Shown: positions 1 through 7,171, counted from the stretch's first letter. The stretch: DNA of 9,891 bases from Pseudomonadota bacterium (GCA_023423995.1 JAFAEL010000063.1:1-9891); one strand, 5' to 3'. Notes: generated from the letters alone by a model not told the origin. Made by a program: numbers and translations.

Positions 1-45
1 GATCACGAGAGCCGCGCCGACGCCGAAAAGCGGCCGGTCCGTCAC
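1..45 (-). CDS. N-terminus of a probable membrane protein (partial)
   Basis: Only the first ~15 codons lie in the window; the gene runs off its left edge. The peptide reads MTDRPLFGVGAALVI from a GTG at 45, or MDVTDRPLFG... from an ATG at 51. A GGAGG ribosome-binding site (complement of 52-56) lies 6 nt before the GTG but directly abuts the ATG, so the GTG is preferred. After a short polar start the residues turn hydrophobic, as in the first transmembrane helix of small-molecule exporters such as EamA/DMT proteins. That family guess is weak. It begins only about 20 bp after the monooxygenase stop codon on the same strand, so the two are probably co-transcribed. Confidence 0.5.
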   Translation of the reverse strand, partial: MTDRPLFGVGAALVI

Positions 46-67
46 ATCCATCCTCCCTCTCATCAGC

Positions 68-1963
68 TCAGGCCGGGATCTTGTTGTACTCGGCCGGGTC
101 GAAACTCTGCGTCAGACGCCAGTAATCGATGAGACGCCAAGGCTGGTTCGTGGTGATGCGACCCTGAGCGTTCTTGTACCAGCTCTTCACGCTCGGATGC
201 GTCCAGACCAGCGTCTCGAACTCCGCATCGATGCGGCGGTTATAGGCGTCGTGGATGTCCCGCCGGCACTCGATCTCGGCGATGCCGTCATCGAGCATCG
301 TGCGCAGCGAGGACAGGATGTAGCGGATCTGGCACTCGGCCAGGAACATCGCGCTGCCGCCATGCCCGAGGTTGGTGTTCGGGCCGTACATCACGAAAAG
401 GTTCGGGAAGTCGGGAACCGTGATCCCGAGATAGGCGCGCGGGTCGTCGTCGCCCCAGGCCTCGCGAATGCTCCGGCCGCCACGGCCCCGGATATCCATG
501 GGCCAGAGCATGCGGCCGGCCTGGAAGCCGGTCGCCAGCACGATCGTATCGAGCTCGATCATGCGGCCGTCATCGAGCCGGATGCCCTTCGGCTCGACCT
601 TTGCGATGCCCGTGGTATCGAGCGAGACGTTGTCCCGTCGCAGCATCGCGAACCAGCCGGCATCCGCCAACACACGCTTGCCGAAGGGTGGATAGTCGGG
701 GACCACCTTCTCGAGCAGGTCCTCGCGGCCGTCGAGCTCGCGCCGGATGTGGCGCAGCATGCGCTCGCGCAGGTCCTCGTTCAGCGCGGAGATCGTGTCG
801 GGCGGGCCCTGCCATTCGGGATCGATCCGCAGTGCCTGGAACAGCCCGTCGCCAAATCCCCAGAACAGCTGGAAGCGATACCAGGGCGCATAGAACGGCA
901 CGTTGTCGAGCGCCCAGACCTTTGCGCCCGGAACTTCACGATGGAGGTTCGGGCTCCGCACGATCCAGGCTCCAGAGCGCTGCAGCACGTGCAGCGAGCG
1001 GACCTCAGCGGCGATAGCCGGCCCGACCTGCACGGCGCTGGCGCCCGTGCCGATCAGCGCGACCCGCTTTCCGGCGATGGCCGTATCCTCCGTCCAACGG
1101 GCCGTGTGGACGACCTCGCCGGCGAAGGTGTCGAGACCTGGGATGGCCGGGATCGCCGGCCGGTTGAGCTGGCCGACCGCACAGATGAGCGCGTTCGCAA
1201 CCTCCACGCGCTCCTGCCCATCCGCCTTGCGGCTCGTCACCCGCCAGACATGCGCGCCTTCGTCAAAAACGGCCGACACGACCTCATCGCCGAAACGGAT
1301 GTTCTCGCGTACCCCGTACTTGTCGGCGCAGCTCCGGAGATAGGCGTGGATGCTCTCCCGGCGCGAGTAGTAGCGCGGCCAGCGATTGTTCGGCTCGAAC
1401 GAGAACTGGTAGAAGTGGTTCGGCGTGTCGACCGCGCAGCCCGGGTAGCGGTTCTCGTACCAGGTCCCGCCGACGTCGTCGTTCTTCTCGAGGATGGAGT
1501 ACGGGATTCCCGCCTCGCCGAGCTTGATCGCCGCCGCGATGCCGGACATGCCCGCGCCGATGATGAGAACGCGAAAGCCGGCCGCCGCCTCGGGCGGAAC
1601 CAGCTCGGGCTTGGGCGCCGGCTCGAACGCCATCTGCTGCAGCAGCATCGGCACGTACTCGTCTGCCACCTGCTGGCCAACAGCGACCGACATCATGCGA
1701 CGCATGACATCGGCGCTCGGATTCGGCATCGCCGGCCGCCCACCGGCGGCAAGCCGCGCCAACTCCGTCGCCGCGCCTGCTCGAATCTCGCTGGCAAGAT
1801 CGTCGGGGACGCTCTGCGAATAGTCCCAAGGCCCGCGGACGTGAGGCGCGAGGCGATCTAGCCAGCCGATATCACCCGTCATCTGGACGAGCGACATCGC
1901 GAGGGGCACGATGTCTGCCCCCGCCAGAGCCTCGCTCGCAACCGACTCTTTGCCATCGCTCAT
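68..1963 (-). CDS. Flavin-containing Baeyer-Villiger monooxygenase, HAPMO-like
   Basis: Predicted FAD/NADPH-dependent type I Baeyer-Villiger monooxygenase (about 631 aa, cytosolic) that would insert oxygen next to a ketone to give an ester or lactone. In 633-residue numbering from the GTG at 1969: FAD Rossmann motif GAGMSG at 138-143; GGTWYENRYPG...D at 167-181, matching the BVMO GxWxxxxYPGxxxD signature; BVMO fingerprint FAGEVVHTARWT at 282-293; NADPH Rossmann motif GTGASA at 307-312; ATGF at 479-482. The fingerprint ends in Thr where Pro or Asp is usual. About 130 residues precede the first Rossmann fold, as in 4-hydroxyacetophenone monooxygenase (about 640 aa), and the GADI...TGD stretch near 17-33 resembles that enzyme's N-domain from memory. 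ATG 1963 and GTG 1969 are both possible starts; neither has a good Shine-Dalgarno. The substrate cannot be told: no hap-type esterase or hydroquinone dioxygenase is adjacent. Confidence 0.9.
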   Translation of the reverse strand: MSDGKESVASEALAGADIVPLAMSLVQMTGDIGWLDRLAPHVRGPWDYSQSVPDDLASEIRAGAATELARLAAGGRPAMPNPSADVMRRMMSVAVGQQVADEYVPMLLQQMAFEPAPKPELVPPEAAAGFRVLIIGAGMSGIAAAIKLGEAGIPYSILEKNDDVGGTWYENRYPGCAVDTPNHFYQFSFEPNNRWPRYYSRRESIHAYLRSCADKYGVRENIRFGDEVVSAVFDEGAHVWRVTSRKADGQERVEVANALICAVGQLNRPAIPAIPGLDTFAGEVVHTARWTEDTAIAGKRVALIGTGASAVQVGPAIAAEVRSLHVLQRSGAWIVRSPNLHREVPGAKVWALDNVPFYAPWYRFQLFWGFGDGLFQALRIDPEWQGPPDTISALNEDLRERMLRHIRRELDGREDLLEKVVPDYPPFGKRVLADAGWFAMLRRDNVSLDTTGIAKVEPKGIRLDDGRMIELDTIVLATGFQAGRMLWPMDIRGRGGRSIREAWGDDDPRAYLGITVPDFPNLFVMYGPNTNLGHGGSAMFLAECQIRYILSSLRTMLDDGIAEIECRRDIHDAYNRRIDAEFETLVWTHPSVKSWYKNAQGRITTNQPWRLIDYWRLTQSFDPAEYNKIPA

Positions 1964-1997
1964 AGGCACATACTACTGCGTATTATTCATAGGCACA
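1960..1997. repeat. 11-bp direct repeat over the monooxygenase start
   Basis: TCATAGGCACA occurs at 1960-1970 and again at 1987-1997, 27 bp (nine codons) apart. On the minus strand each copy reads TGTGCCTATGA and contains in-frame GTG and ATG codons. The downstream copy carries the real start of the monooxygenase gene. The upstream copy opens a 7-codon reading frame (MPMNNTQ) ending in TAG. It may be a duplicated start region, a leader peptide or a regulator site. An AT-rich stretch between the copies (AATAAT, TAGTAT) could hold a -10 element, but no convincing -35 pairs with it. Confidence 0.6.
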
Positions 1998-2213
1998 AGA
2001 GAGGCCGGTCCTGGGAGCGCGGGCTGATGATCACGTGAGAGCGGGCGGCGCGGGCAGAATGGGCGTGACGTGGAGGGCCGCCGCGGGTTCGCAAGGTGCG
2101 CGCATGCTCGGCCCGGGGCAGAGCACCAAGAGTGCACCGACATTCAAACGGCTTCGTCCAAGCCGGACGCGAGTCGAGGGCTTGATCATGCAGCTTACTT
2201 CAATACCGGATGA

Positions 2214-3467
2214 CTACGGCCCACGAAGCACATCCTGCCATTCCTGATGGCGGTCGATTTGTGCTTTGGCGAACGGACACAGGGGAATGAGGGCCACACC
2301 GTCGCGACGGGCGTCCTCGACCGCCTGGCGCACCAGGCGCTCGCCGACCTTTCGCCCGCGCAGGGCTGCGGGAACATCGGTATGGTCGATGATGATCAAT
2401 CCCTCGCCGGCTCGAGTGTAGGCCATCTCCGCCTCGACGCCCTCGATGACGAGCCGGTAGCGACCCTTGGAGGAGCCATCCTCCCGTTCCACCGTTCCAT
2501 CGGTAAATATCTCGGCAGTCTTCTGCGTCGCCGGGTCCGGCGGTCGCACCCGACCCGGCTGCCCTTGCACACATTCGAGCAGGTCGCGGTCCCAGCGGCC
2601 CAGATCAGCCGCCGCCTCGTAAGTCGAGACGAGGAACGCCATCAGCGCCTCGTCGGGATCCGCCGCAGACTGAACGGCATCGTAGGGCAGAATGAATTCC
2701 GACAGGCCCTCATGCCAGAAGGCCGTGTCGGGCCGGACCGACGCGGCCCGGGAGCCGCTCGGCGCCGGATAGGCGTAGGCGTAGAAGGCGGGATAATCGA
2801 TGCCGCCGCCGCCCGGCCAGAAACCTGCCGAGGAGAGTTCGCGGTCATAGGCTTCCTGCGCCACATCATCGGGCAGCGAGGGAATGCCGCCGGGATGGAG
2901 CGGCGCCCGCCGCCCCGAAAAGCGGGTGACGGCCAAGTCGAAGCTGCCCCAGAACAGGTGGACCGGACTCGACTTGCCGAGAAACGAGGTCCGGAACCGA
3001 TTGAAGACCCTGTCGGCCGCGACCAATGCTTGATGGAAGCGTTGAACTGCCTCCCGGTCGTAGGGCCGGTCGCGATCGTCTTCGGCGAAGGGCACCGGGT
3101 TCGGCACCTCGTTCGGAATGCCGGAGAAGGTCGGCGTGCCTCCGAGTTCGGAAACCAACCGCACGAAATTGGCGTGAAACCCCGCGACGGTCGATGCCCC
3201 GAGCGCAAACGATGCCTTGCGACCATTGCCGGCGGTGCCGACAACCATGTGCTCCCTGAGATCGAAGACGATCTCAACGCCCGGCCCATCGGGGATCGGC
3301 GAGGTGGTCAGGCCGAGCGGCGTGACATAGTGGGTCCCGTTCCAGGAATGGTTGAGCCACGGCGTGTGAGCCAGGCGGTATTTCCCGGCGATCTGCAGAT
3401 AGAGATGCAGCGCCGAACATGTTTCCCGCCAGCCTAGATAGTCCAGTCGGGGCCATTGGCTGCTCAT
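2214..3467 (-). CDS. DUF5996 family protein fused to a GNAT-like N-acetyltransferase domain
   Basis: A 417-aa two-domain protein. Residues ~3-300 match the DUF5996 family as I know it: PWLNHSW near 36-42, GLTTSPIP near 52-59, a central HLFWGSFDLAVTRFSGRRAP near 170-188, GFWPGG near 215-220 and YPAFYAYAYP near 225-234. DUF5996 has no established biochemical role. After a Pro-rich linker (~303-315), residues ~318-417 look like the short GNAT fold of the YidJ/NATD1 type: hydrophobic strands, then IDHTDVP, LRGRKVGERLV (acetyl-CoA pyrophosphate loop region) and LIPLCPFAKAQIDRH. The start is ATG 3467 because GGAGG lies 8 nt upstream; an ATG at 3482 would place that site inside the gene. It follows the pirin gene on the same strand after 73 bp and may share its transcript. 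No signal peptide or membrane segment is evident. Confidence 0.88.
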   Translation of the reverse strand: MSSQWPRLDYLGWRETCSALHLYLQIAGKYRLAHTPWLNHSWNGTHYVTPLGLTTSPIPDGPGVEIVFDLREHMVVGTAGNGRKASFALGASTVAGFHANFVRLVSELGGTPTFSGIPNEVPNPVPFAEDDRDRPYDREAVQRFHQALVAADRVFNRFRTSFLGKSSPVHLFWGSFDLAVTRFSGRRAPLHPGGIPSLPDDVAQEAYDRELSSAGFWPGGGGIDYPAFYAYAYPAPSGSRAASVRPDTAFWHEGLSEFILPYDAVQSAADPDEALMAFLVSTYEAAADLGRWDRDLLECVQGQPGRVRPPDPATQKTAEIFTDGTVEREDGSSKGRYRLVIEGVEAEMAYTRAGEGLIIIDHTDVPAALRGRKVGERLVRQAVEDARRDGVALIPLCPFAKAQIDRHQEWQDVLRGP

Positions 3468-3475
3468 CCCTGCAT

Positions 3476-3480
3476 CCTCC
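3476..3480 (-). promoter_or_regulatory. Ribosome-binding site of the DUF5996-GNAT gene
   Basis: The minus strand reads GGAGG here, 8 nt before ATG 3467. It decides between the two in-frame starts at 3467 and 3482 in favour of the shorter protein. Confidence 0.75.
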
Positions 3481-3540
3481 ATTCAGAACCTGCCCGCCGC
3501 CCGACACTATCAGTCCGGCAGCGGGATGTGCTCGTCCCGG

Positions 3541-4446
3541 TCATCCATCGGGAGATCGAAGCGTCCTTTCCCCCCAGTTCTGCGCACGCCATTCGGCTTT
3601 CGCCTCCTCGATGCGGTCTCTCGAGGAGGCGACGAAGTTCCACCAGATGTAGCGCGGTCCGCTGAGCGTTGCGCCGCCGAGGATCATCAGCCGGGCACCC
3701 TGGTCGCCTGCCGCGACCGTGATCCGGTCGCCGGGCCTGAACACCATCATCTGAGCGGCCTCGAATTCCCGGCCGGCAACCGAGATCGAGCCTTCGACGA
3801 TGTAGATGCCCCTGTCCTCGTGATCGTCCGGCATCGGCAGCCGGGAACCGGGTTCGAGCGTGACGTCGGCGTAGAACGTCTCGGAGAACATGGTCGCGGG
3901 TGCCGTCTCGCCGTAGGCGTGCCCGAGGATGAGCCGGACCGAGACGCCGGTGTCCTGGATCATAGGCAGCGCCTCCGTCGGGTGGTGCTCGAACGTCGGA
4001 GCCACGTCCTCATGGCTGTCGGGCAGCGCCAGCCAGGTCTGTATTCCGAACAGGCTGTTCGGACCCGTTCGGGCCGCCGCGGAGGTGCGCTCCGAGTGGG
4101 ACACGCCGCGCCCGGCGACCATCCAGTTCAACGCCCCCGGACGGATGATCTGGTCGGCACCGGTGCTGTCGCGGTGATGGAAGTCGCCCCGAAACAGATA
4201 GGTGACGGTGCCCAGACCGATATGCGGGTGTGGCCGAACGTCGATGCCCCGTCCGGTCAACAACTCGGCCGGCCCCGCCTGGTCGAAGAAGATGAAGGGA
4301 CCGACCATCTGCCGGGCCGGCGCCGGCAAGGCGCGCCGGACCTCGAAGCCGCCGAGGTCCCGGGCACGTGGAACGATCAGCGTCTCGATGGCATCGACGC
4401 CGACTTCATCGGGGCACCCCGGTTCGATTGCTGGGTTCCAGCTCAT
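3541..4446 (-). CDS. Pirin family protein (bicupin)
   Basis: A 301-aa pirin, the usual length for bacterial members. Pirins are iron-binding double cupins; some oxidise quercetin and others act as redox or metabolic regulators. The N-terminal cupin carries RPHPHIGLGTVTY at 71-83 and GVSHSER at 114-120. H73, H75, H117 and E119 correspond to the His-His-His-Glu metal site of characterised pirins, so dioxygenase chemistry is possible. A second cupin-like region with DRGIYIVEGSI at 211-221 and FRPGD at 236-240 follows, then the pirin C-terminal GPRYIWWNFVASS near 263-275. The start ATG 4446 has GAGGA 8 nt upstream. The frame stays open for 111 more codons to 4779, but that stretch resembles no pirin and was left out. 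It is transcribed in the same direction as the LysR gene behind it and the DUF5996 gene ahead. True substrate unknown. Confidence 0.93.
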   Translation of the reverse strand: MSWNPAIEPGCPDEVGVDAIETLIVPRARDLGGFEVRRALPAPARQMVGPFIFFDQAGPAELLTGRGIDVRPHPHIGLGTVTYLFRGDFHHRDSTGADQIIRPGALNWMVAGRGVSHSERTSAAARTGPNSLFGIQTWLALPDSHEDVAPTFEHHPTEALPMIQDTGVSVRLILGHAYGETAPATMFSETFYADVTLEPGSRLPMPDDHEDRGIYIVEGSISVAGREFEAAQMMVFRPGDRITVAAGDQGARLMILGGATLSGPRYIWWNFVASSRDRIEEAKAEWRAQNWGERTLRSPDG

Positions 4447-4775
4447 GCCCGTTTTCCTCGCTTCGTCTAGAGGCTGCCCCACCTCGAGGAGGAAAGCCCG
4501 TTTGCCGCCGGCCCGGACCAAGCGAGCAGTTGAGCGCCTCAGTCGGACCGGGACTGCATCTCGCGAACGAGGCTCCCTCGCACTAGTCCTGCACTGCATC
4601 GAGCTGTGTCGCAGCAACTGGAACGCGCCGGCGGCTGCCGTTCCGGGGCAGTCAGTCGACAACGAGGGATAGGCGGGTTTCAGCTGTCGCGCGCGCGGAG
4701 GCGGGACGGGCACCTCAGTCGCGCCGCATGAGCTGCCAACGGTTGATGTAGGCCACTTCGCCTGCCTTGCGCCGT
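4447..4775. other. 329-bp intergenic stretch between the LysR and pirin genes
   Basis: No protein family is recognisable in any frame. It should hold the pirin promoter and the LysR transcript end, both read on the minus strand. Visible structure: the pirin ribosome-binding site at 4455-4459; a CCTCGAGG palindrome at about 4482-4489; and an inverted repeat GGAACG/CGTTCC at 4620-4625 and 4639-4644 with a GC-rich 13-nt loop, which could act as a weak terminator but lacks a T run. No convincing -35/-10 pair was found. Confidence 0.45.
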
Positions 4776-5696
4776 TCAAGTCACGTGAACTTGCGGATTG
4801 TTCGCTCTATGCCGAAGTTCGTGGGGAGATTTGGTTGATCCGAACCGCTCGATCAGCATCTCGGTCAACACCCGTACCTTGCGCGGAGAATGCGCGCCCG
4901 GCGGGCGGACTACATAGATGCCGAGTTCCGGAACCGGGTAGCGCGTCATGACGGGAACGAGCGCCCCGGACGCGAGATGCTCTTCGATCAGGGGAACCGG
5001 AAGCCCGGCGATTCCAAGTCCGGCCAGGGCCGCATAGACGAGTGCGACGGCGTTGTCGCCCTTGAACCGCCCCGTCGGCCTCATCTCGATGAGCCTGTCG
5101 CCATCCATTGCCGGCCAGGCCTCGGTGCCCTGCATAAGCGCTTGGTGGGTCACCAGTTCCTCAGGCGTTTCAGGCGCCCCGTGCTTCTCGATGTAGGCCG
5201 GACTGGCGACATACACTTCCCACATCGGCCCGACACGCCTCGCGCGCAAATTCGAGTCGGAGAGGCGGCCGCACCGGATCGCGCAGTCGAACCCTTCGGC
5301 GATAAGGTCGACGAACACGTCACTGTAGCATGCATGGACATGCAGCTCTGGAAACCGGTGGGCCAAGTTCGCGAGCACCGGAGCGAAATACGGTCCGAAG
5401 GTCAGCGGTGCCGCCACGCGCAGGAGCCCGCGTAGATCACCGGAGGGCAGAATTGTCTCCTTGGCGATGTCGATTTCCGCCGAAGCTCTTGCCGCATGAT
5501 CTCGGAAGGTGGTCCCCGCCTCAGTGAGCGCGGCGCCCCGGGTGGTCCGCGACAGCAGTTGGACGCCGAGATCCGCCTCCAGGCGCGCGAGCCGCCGGCT
5601 GACGATCGACTTGGAGACGCCGAGCCGCCGCGCAGCGGGTGTCACGCCTCCCGCATCGGCCACGACCACGAACGTCCGCAGGTCTTCGATGTCCAA
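4776..5696 (-). CDS. LysR family transcriptional regulator
   Basis: A 306-aa LysR-type regulator, the standard length. Residues 1-60 form the winged helix-turn-helix, with TPAARRLGVSKSIVSRRLARLE (split around residues 19-40) as the recognition region and LLSRTTRGAALTEAG near 48-61 as the wing. About 88-290 is the periplasmic-binding-protein-like effector domain (LRGLLRVAAPLTFG at its start), resembling the CrgA/AaeR/DmlR branch. The start is TTG 5696: it gives the typical MDIEDLRTFV opening and has AGAGGA 8 nt upstream, whereas an ATG at 5813 would add 39 residues unlike any LysR protein and cover the divergent promoter region. It is divergent from the isochorismatase-family gene, the classic layout for a LysR protein controlling itself and its neighbour; the effector is unknown. 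The C-terminal tail after ~290 is polar and probably disordered. Confidence 0.93.
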   Translation of the reverse strand: MDIEDLRTFVVVADAGGVTPAARRLGVSKSIVSRRLARLEADLGVQLLSRTTRGAALTEAGTTFRDHAARASAEIDIAKETILPSGDLRGLLRVAAPLTFGPYFAPVLANLAHRFPELHVHACYSDVFVDLIAEGFDCAIRCGRLSDSNLRARRVGPMWEVYVASPAYIEKHGAPETPEELVTHQALMQGTEAWPAMDGDRLIEMRPTGRFKGDNAVALVYAALAGLGIAGLPVPLIEEHLASGALVPVMTRYPVPELGIYVVRPPGAHSPRKVRVLTEMLIERFGSTKSPHELRHRANNPQVHVT

Positions 5697-5704
5697 TGCG
5701 GCGT

Positions 5705-5710
5705 TCCTCT
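5705..5710 (-). promoter_or_regulatory. Ribosome-binding site fixing the LysR TTG start
   Basis: The minus strand reads AGAGGA, 8 nt before TTG 5696. Site, spacing and the family's usual N-terminus together support the non-ATG start. Confidence 0.7.
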
Positions 5711-5755
5711 TCTTGCGACACAGATTTCTCCATGTCGGACTACCGCATCTTCCGG

Positions 5756-5795
5756 ACGAGCAGCAAATCGCGTCCAGGCAACGTCGCCTGCTCGT
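5756..5795. promoter_or_regulatory. Candidate LysR operator in the divergent control region
   Basis: An exact 8-bp inverted repeat, ACGAGCAG at 5756-5763 and CTGCTCGT at 5788-5795, is separated by 24 bp. It sits in the 140 bp between the divergent LysR and isochorismatase-family genes, 42 bp before the latter's start. LysR proteins usually bind dyads in such regions, but the arms do not form a clean T-N11-A box, so this is a suggestion only. The sequence also shows a short TGCCG/CGGCA dyad at 5804-5820. Confidence 0.3.
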
Positions 5796-5836
5796 AAACC
5801 CGTTGCCGTCCAAGCCGGCAGGGGAAGGATATCTCG

Positions 5837-6487
5837 ATGACCCGCCGCAATGGACTTGCTTCGCTACTTCGCCCCGAGGATTCGGTTCTCGTGCTGATCG
5901 ACCATCAGCCCTTCCAGCTTGCGAACTTGAACAGTCACGAGCCGCACATGGTGGTCAATAATGCGACCGGTCTGGCAAAGGCCGCCAAGATCTTCGGCGT
6001 GCCGACGATCCTCACGAGCGTGATCGCTGCGCGGGGCGGAGTGATATTCCCGCAGATCACGGATGTATTCCCGGGTCAGGAGGTCATCGACCGGACTTTC
6101 ATCAACACCTGGGAGGACCGGAAGGTGGTCGACGTCGTGAAGGCGACCGGCCGCAAGCAGCTCATCATCGCCGGCCTGTGGACCGAGATCTGCGTCGCGA
6201 TGCCGGCCATCCAGGCTCTCGGCGAAGGCTGGGATGTGACGGTGGTCACCGATGCTTCGGGCGGGACGAGTGTCCAGGCCCACGAGGTCGCGATCCAGCG
6301 CATGATCGAGGCCGGCGCGAACATGATGACGTGGGTCGCGGTGGCGGCCGAATGGCAGCGCGACTGGGCCCGCACGGACTCTGCCGGGGGGGTTGCGGAT
6401 TTGCTCGTCCAGCATGCCGCCGGCAGCGGCATCGCGTTCCTCTGGGAGCAGCAACTGCTCAACACGCCGGTTCCGCGAGAGGGGTGA
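5837..6487 (+). CDS. Isochorismatase family hydrolase, YcaC-like
   Basis: A 216-aa cysteine hydrolase of the isochorismatase superfamily, closest in pattern to YcaC, whose substrate is unsettled. VLVLIDHQ at 17-24 gives the catalytic Asp (D22). R86 in VIDRTFINTWED lies where YcaC has Arg in place of the usual Lys. GLWTEICVA at 113-121 gives the nucleophile C119. TDASGGTS at 138-145 and GANMMTWVAVAAEWQRDW at 160-177 match the YcaC C-terminal half. The triad is therefore intact. ATG 5837 is preceded by AAGGA with 7-nt spacing. It is divergent from the LysR gene, which probably controls it, and is followed by a strong hairpin. No signal peptide is seen; a cytosolic oligomer is expected from the family. 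Confidence 0.92.
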   Translation: MTRRNGLASLLRPEDSVLVLIDHQPFQLANLNSHEPHMVVNNATGLAKAAKIFGVPTILTSVIAARGGVIFPQITDVFPGQEVIDRTFINTWEDRKVVDVVKATGRKQLIIAGLWTEICVAMPAIQALGEGWDVTVVTDASGGTSVQAHEVAIQRMIEAGANMMTWVAVAAEWQRDWARTDSAGGVADLLVQHAAGSGIAFLWEQQLLNTPVPREG

Positions 6488-6509
6488 GCCCCCGCCCTGG
6501 GATGACGGA

Positions 6510-6537
6510 TCGACGGCCAGCCGGGAGCTGGCCGTCG
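6510..6537 (+). terminator. Perfect 12-bp hairpin after the isochorismatase-family gene
   Basis: TCGACGGCCAGC at 6510-6521 pairs exactly with GCTGGCCGTCGA at 6527-6537 plus its last base, around the 5-nt loop CGGGA. It begins 22 bp after the stop codon. The downstream strand is pyrimidine-rich (CGTCCTTCTTCC) but has no true T run, so it is a probable rather than classic intrinsic terminator. As nothing convergent lies nearby, it most likely ends the 5837-6487 transcript. Confidence 0.7.
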
Positions 6538-6677
6538 AACCACCTCGTCCTTCTTCCGTCGCGGCAGGTCGTCGTGGCAATGCAGGAGATGGCGTCGGGG
6601 TTCCTGATCTATCCGCTCTCGAAAACCCGGACGTATTTAGGTGCCCTTGCTATGAACGCGTGGACCGGCCTCGGACC

Positions 6678-6692
6678 ATCATCATTGATGAT
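6678..6692. promoter_or_regulatory. 15-bp palindrome upstream of the LysE-type gene
   Basis: ATCATCATTGATGAT has 7-bp arms around a single central base and ends 17 bp before ATG 6710. Position and symmetry suit a repressor site or a small leader hairpin. No regulator gene for it is evident in the window. Confidence 0.35.
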
Positions 6693-6709
6693 AGCAAGTC
6701 AGGCGCGTG

Positions 6710-7171
6710 ATGGAACTCTCGGCATATCTCGCGTTCACCTTGGTATCCGCGGCCCAGAGCGCGACGCCGGGTCCATCCACCTTGTTCCTCGTAAACAATT
6801 CACTTGCCTTCGGGTGGCGCCGCGCAGTCGGCGCGTTGAGTGGCGATCTCGTCGCGATCGCGCTTCTGGCGACGCTCTCGGTCCTCGGACTGGGCGCATT
6901 GCTGGAGACCTATCCCGCGGCCTTCCTCCTCTTGCGTCTCTTGGGTGCGTCCTACGTCGTCTGGCTCGGCTGGAGCTATCTTCGGCCTGCTCCGGTGGGG
7001 AAGGATGAAACGACCATCCAGACAGGAAGCCGAGGGAGTATGTTGGCGCTTTGGCTGCACTCGTTCGGCGTGGGCATCAGCAATCCCAAGGCTGTCCTGT
7101 TCTTCACCGCCTTGTTCCCTCAGTTTCTTCCGGCCGAAGTGGACCAGCGGTCCTGGTTCTTCTGGTCGTGA
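6710..7171 (+). pseudogene. LysE/RhtB family exporter, frameshifted and truncated
   Basis: The open frame encodes 153 aa of a LysE/RhtB amino-acid or metabolite exporter, where intact members have about 200-210. Family marks are clear: an N-terminal helix ending ATPGPS at 18-23, NNSLAFGWRRAVG at 29-41, two hydrophobic helices (~46-65 and ~70-90), and SNPKAVLFFTALFPQFL at 124-140. After FLPAEVDQR the frame ends. In the -1 frame the next codons (7144-7188) read PAVLVLLVVTFVLVN, which is what LysE members have next, so a one-base indel near 7141-7150 is likely. Beyond 7188 no frame gives the expected last helices, so the 3' end is also lost or scrambled. Start: ATG 6710 with a weak AGG 6 nt upstream; GTG 6707 is also open. 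A functional 153-aa protein cannot be excluded, nor can a sequencing error for the first shift. Confidence 0.7.

Noticed and set aside
197..1861. A 554-codon open frame on the plus strand opposite the monooxygenase gene
   Set aside because: Antisense shadow typical of high-GC codon bias; its protein is Arg/Asp/Ala-rich with no domain, while the minus strand has a complete set of BVMO motifs.
2248..3437. A 396-codon plus-strand frame opposite the DUF5996-GNAT gene
   Set aside because: Antisense shadow with no recognisable motif and biased composition.
4447..4779. N-terminal extension of the pirin frame by 111 codons
   Set aside because: It is Arg/Ser-rich, unlike any pirin, and ATG 4446 has a well-spaced ribosome-binding site and gives the normal family length.
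2031..4788. Two copies of the palindrome TCACGTGA (2031-2038 and 4781-4788) as a shared operator
   Set aside because: The second copy is inside the last codons of the LysR gene and the first is not near a comparable start; eight bases twice in 10 kb is weak evidence.
5697..5813. N-terminal extension of the LysR frame to ATG 5813
   Set aside because: It adds 39 residues before the winged helix, which LysR proteins lack, and overlaps the divergent control region; TTG 5696 has a ribosome site.
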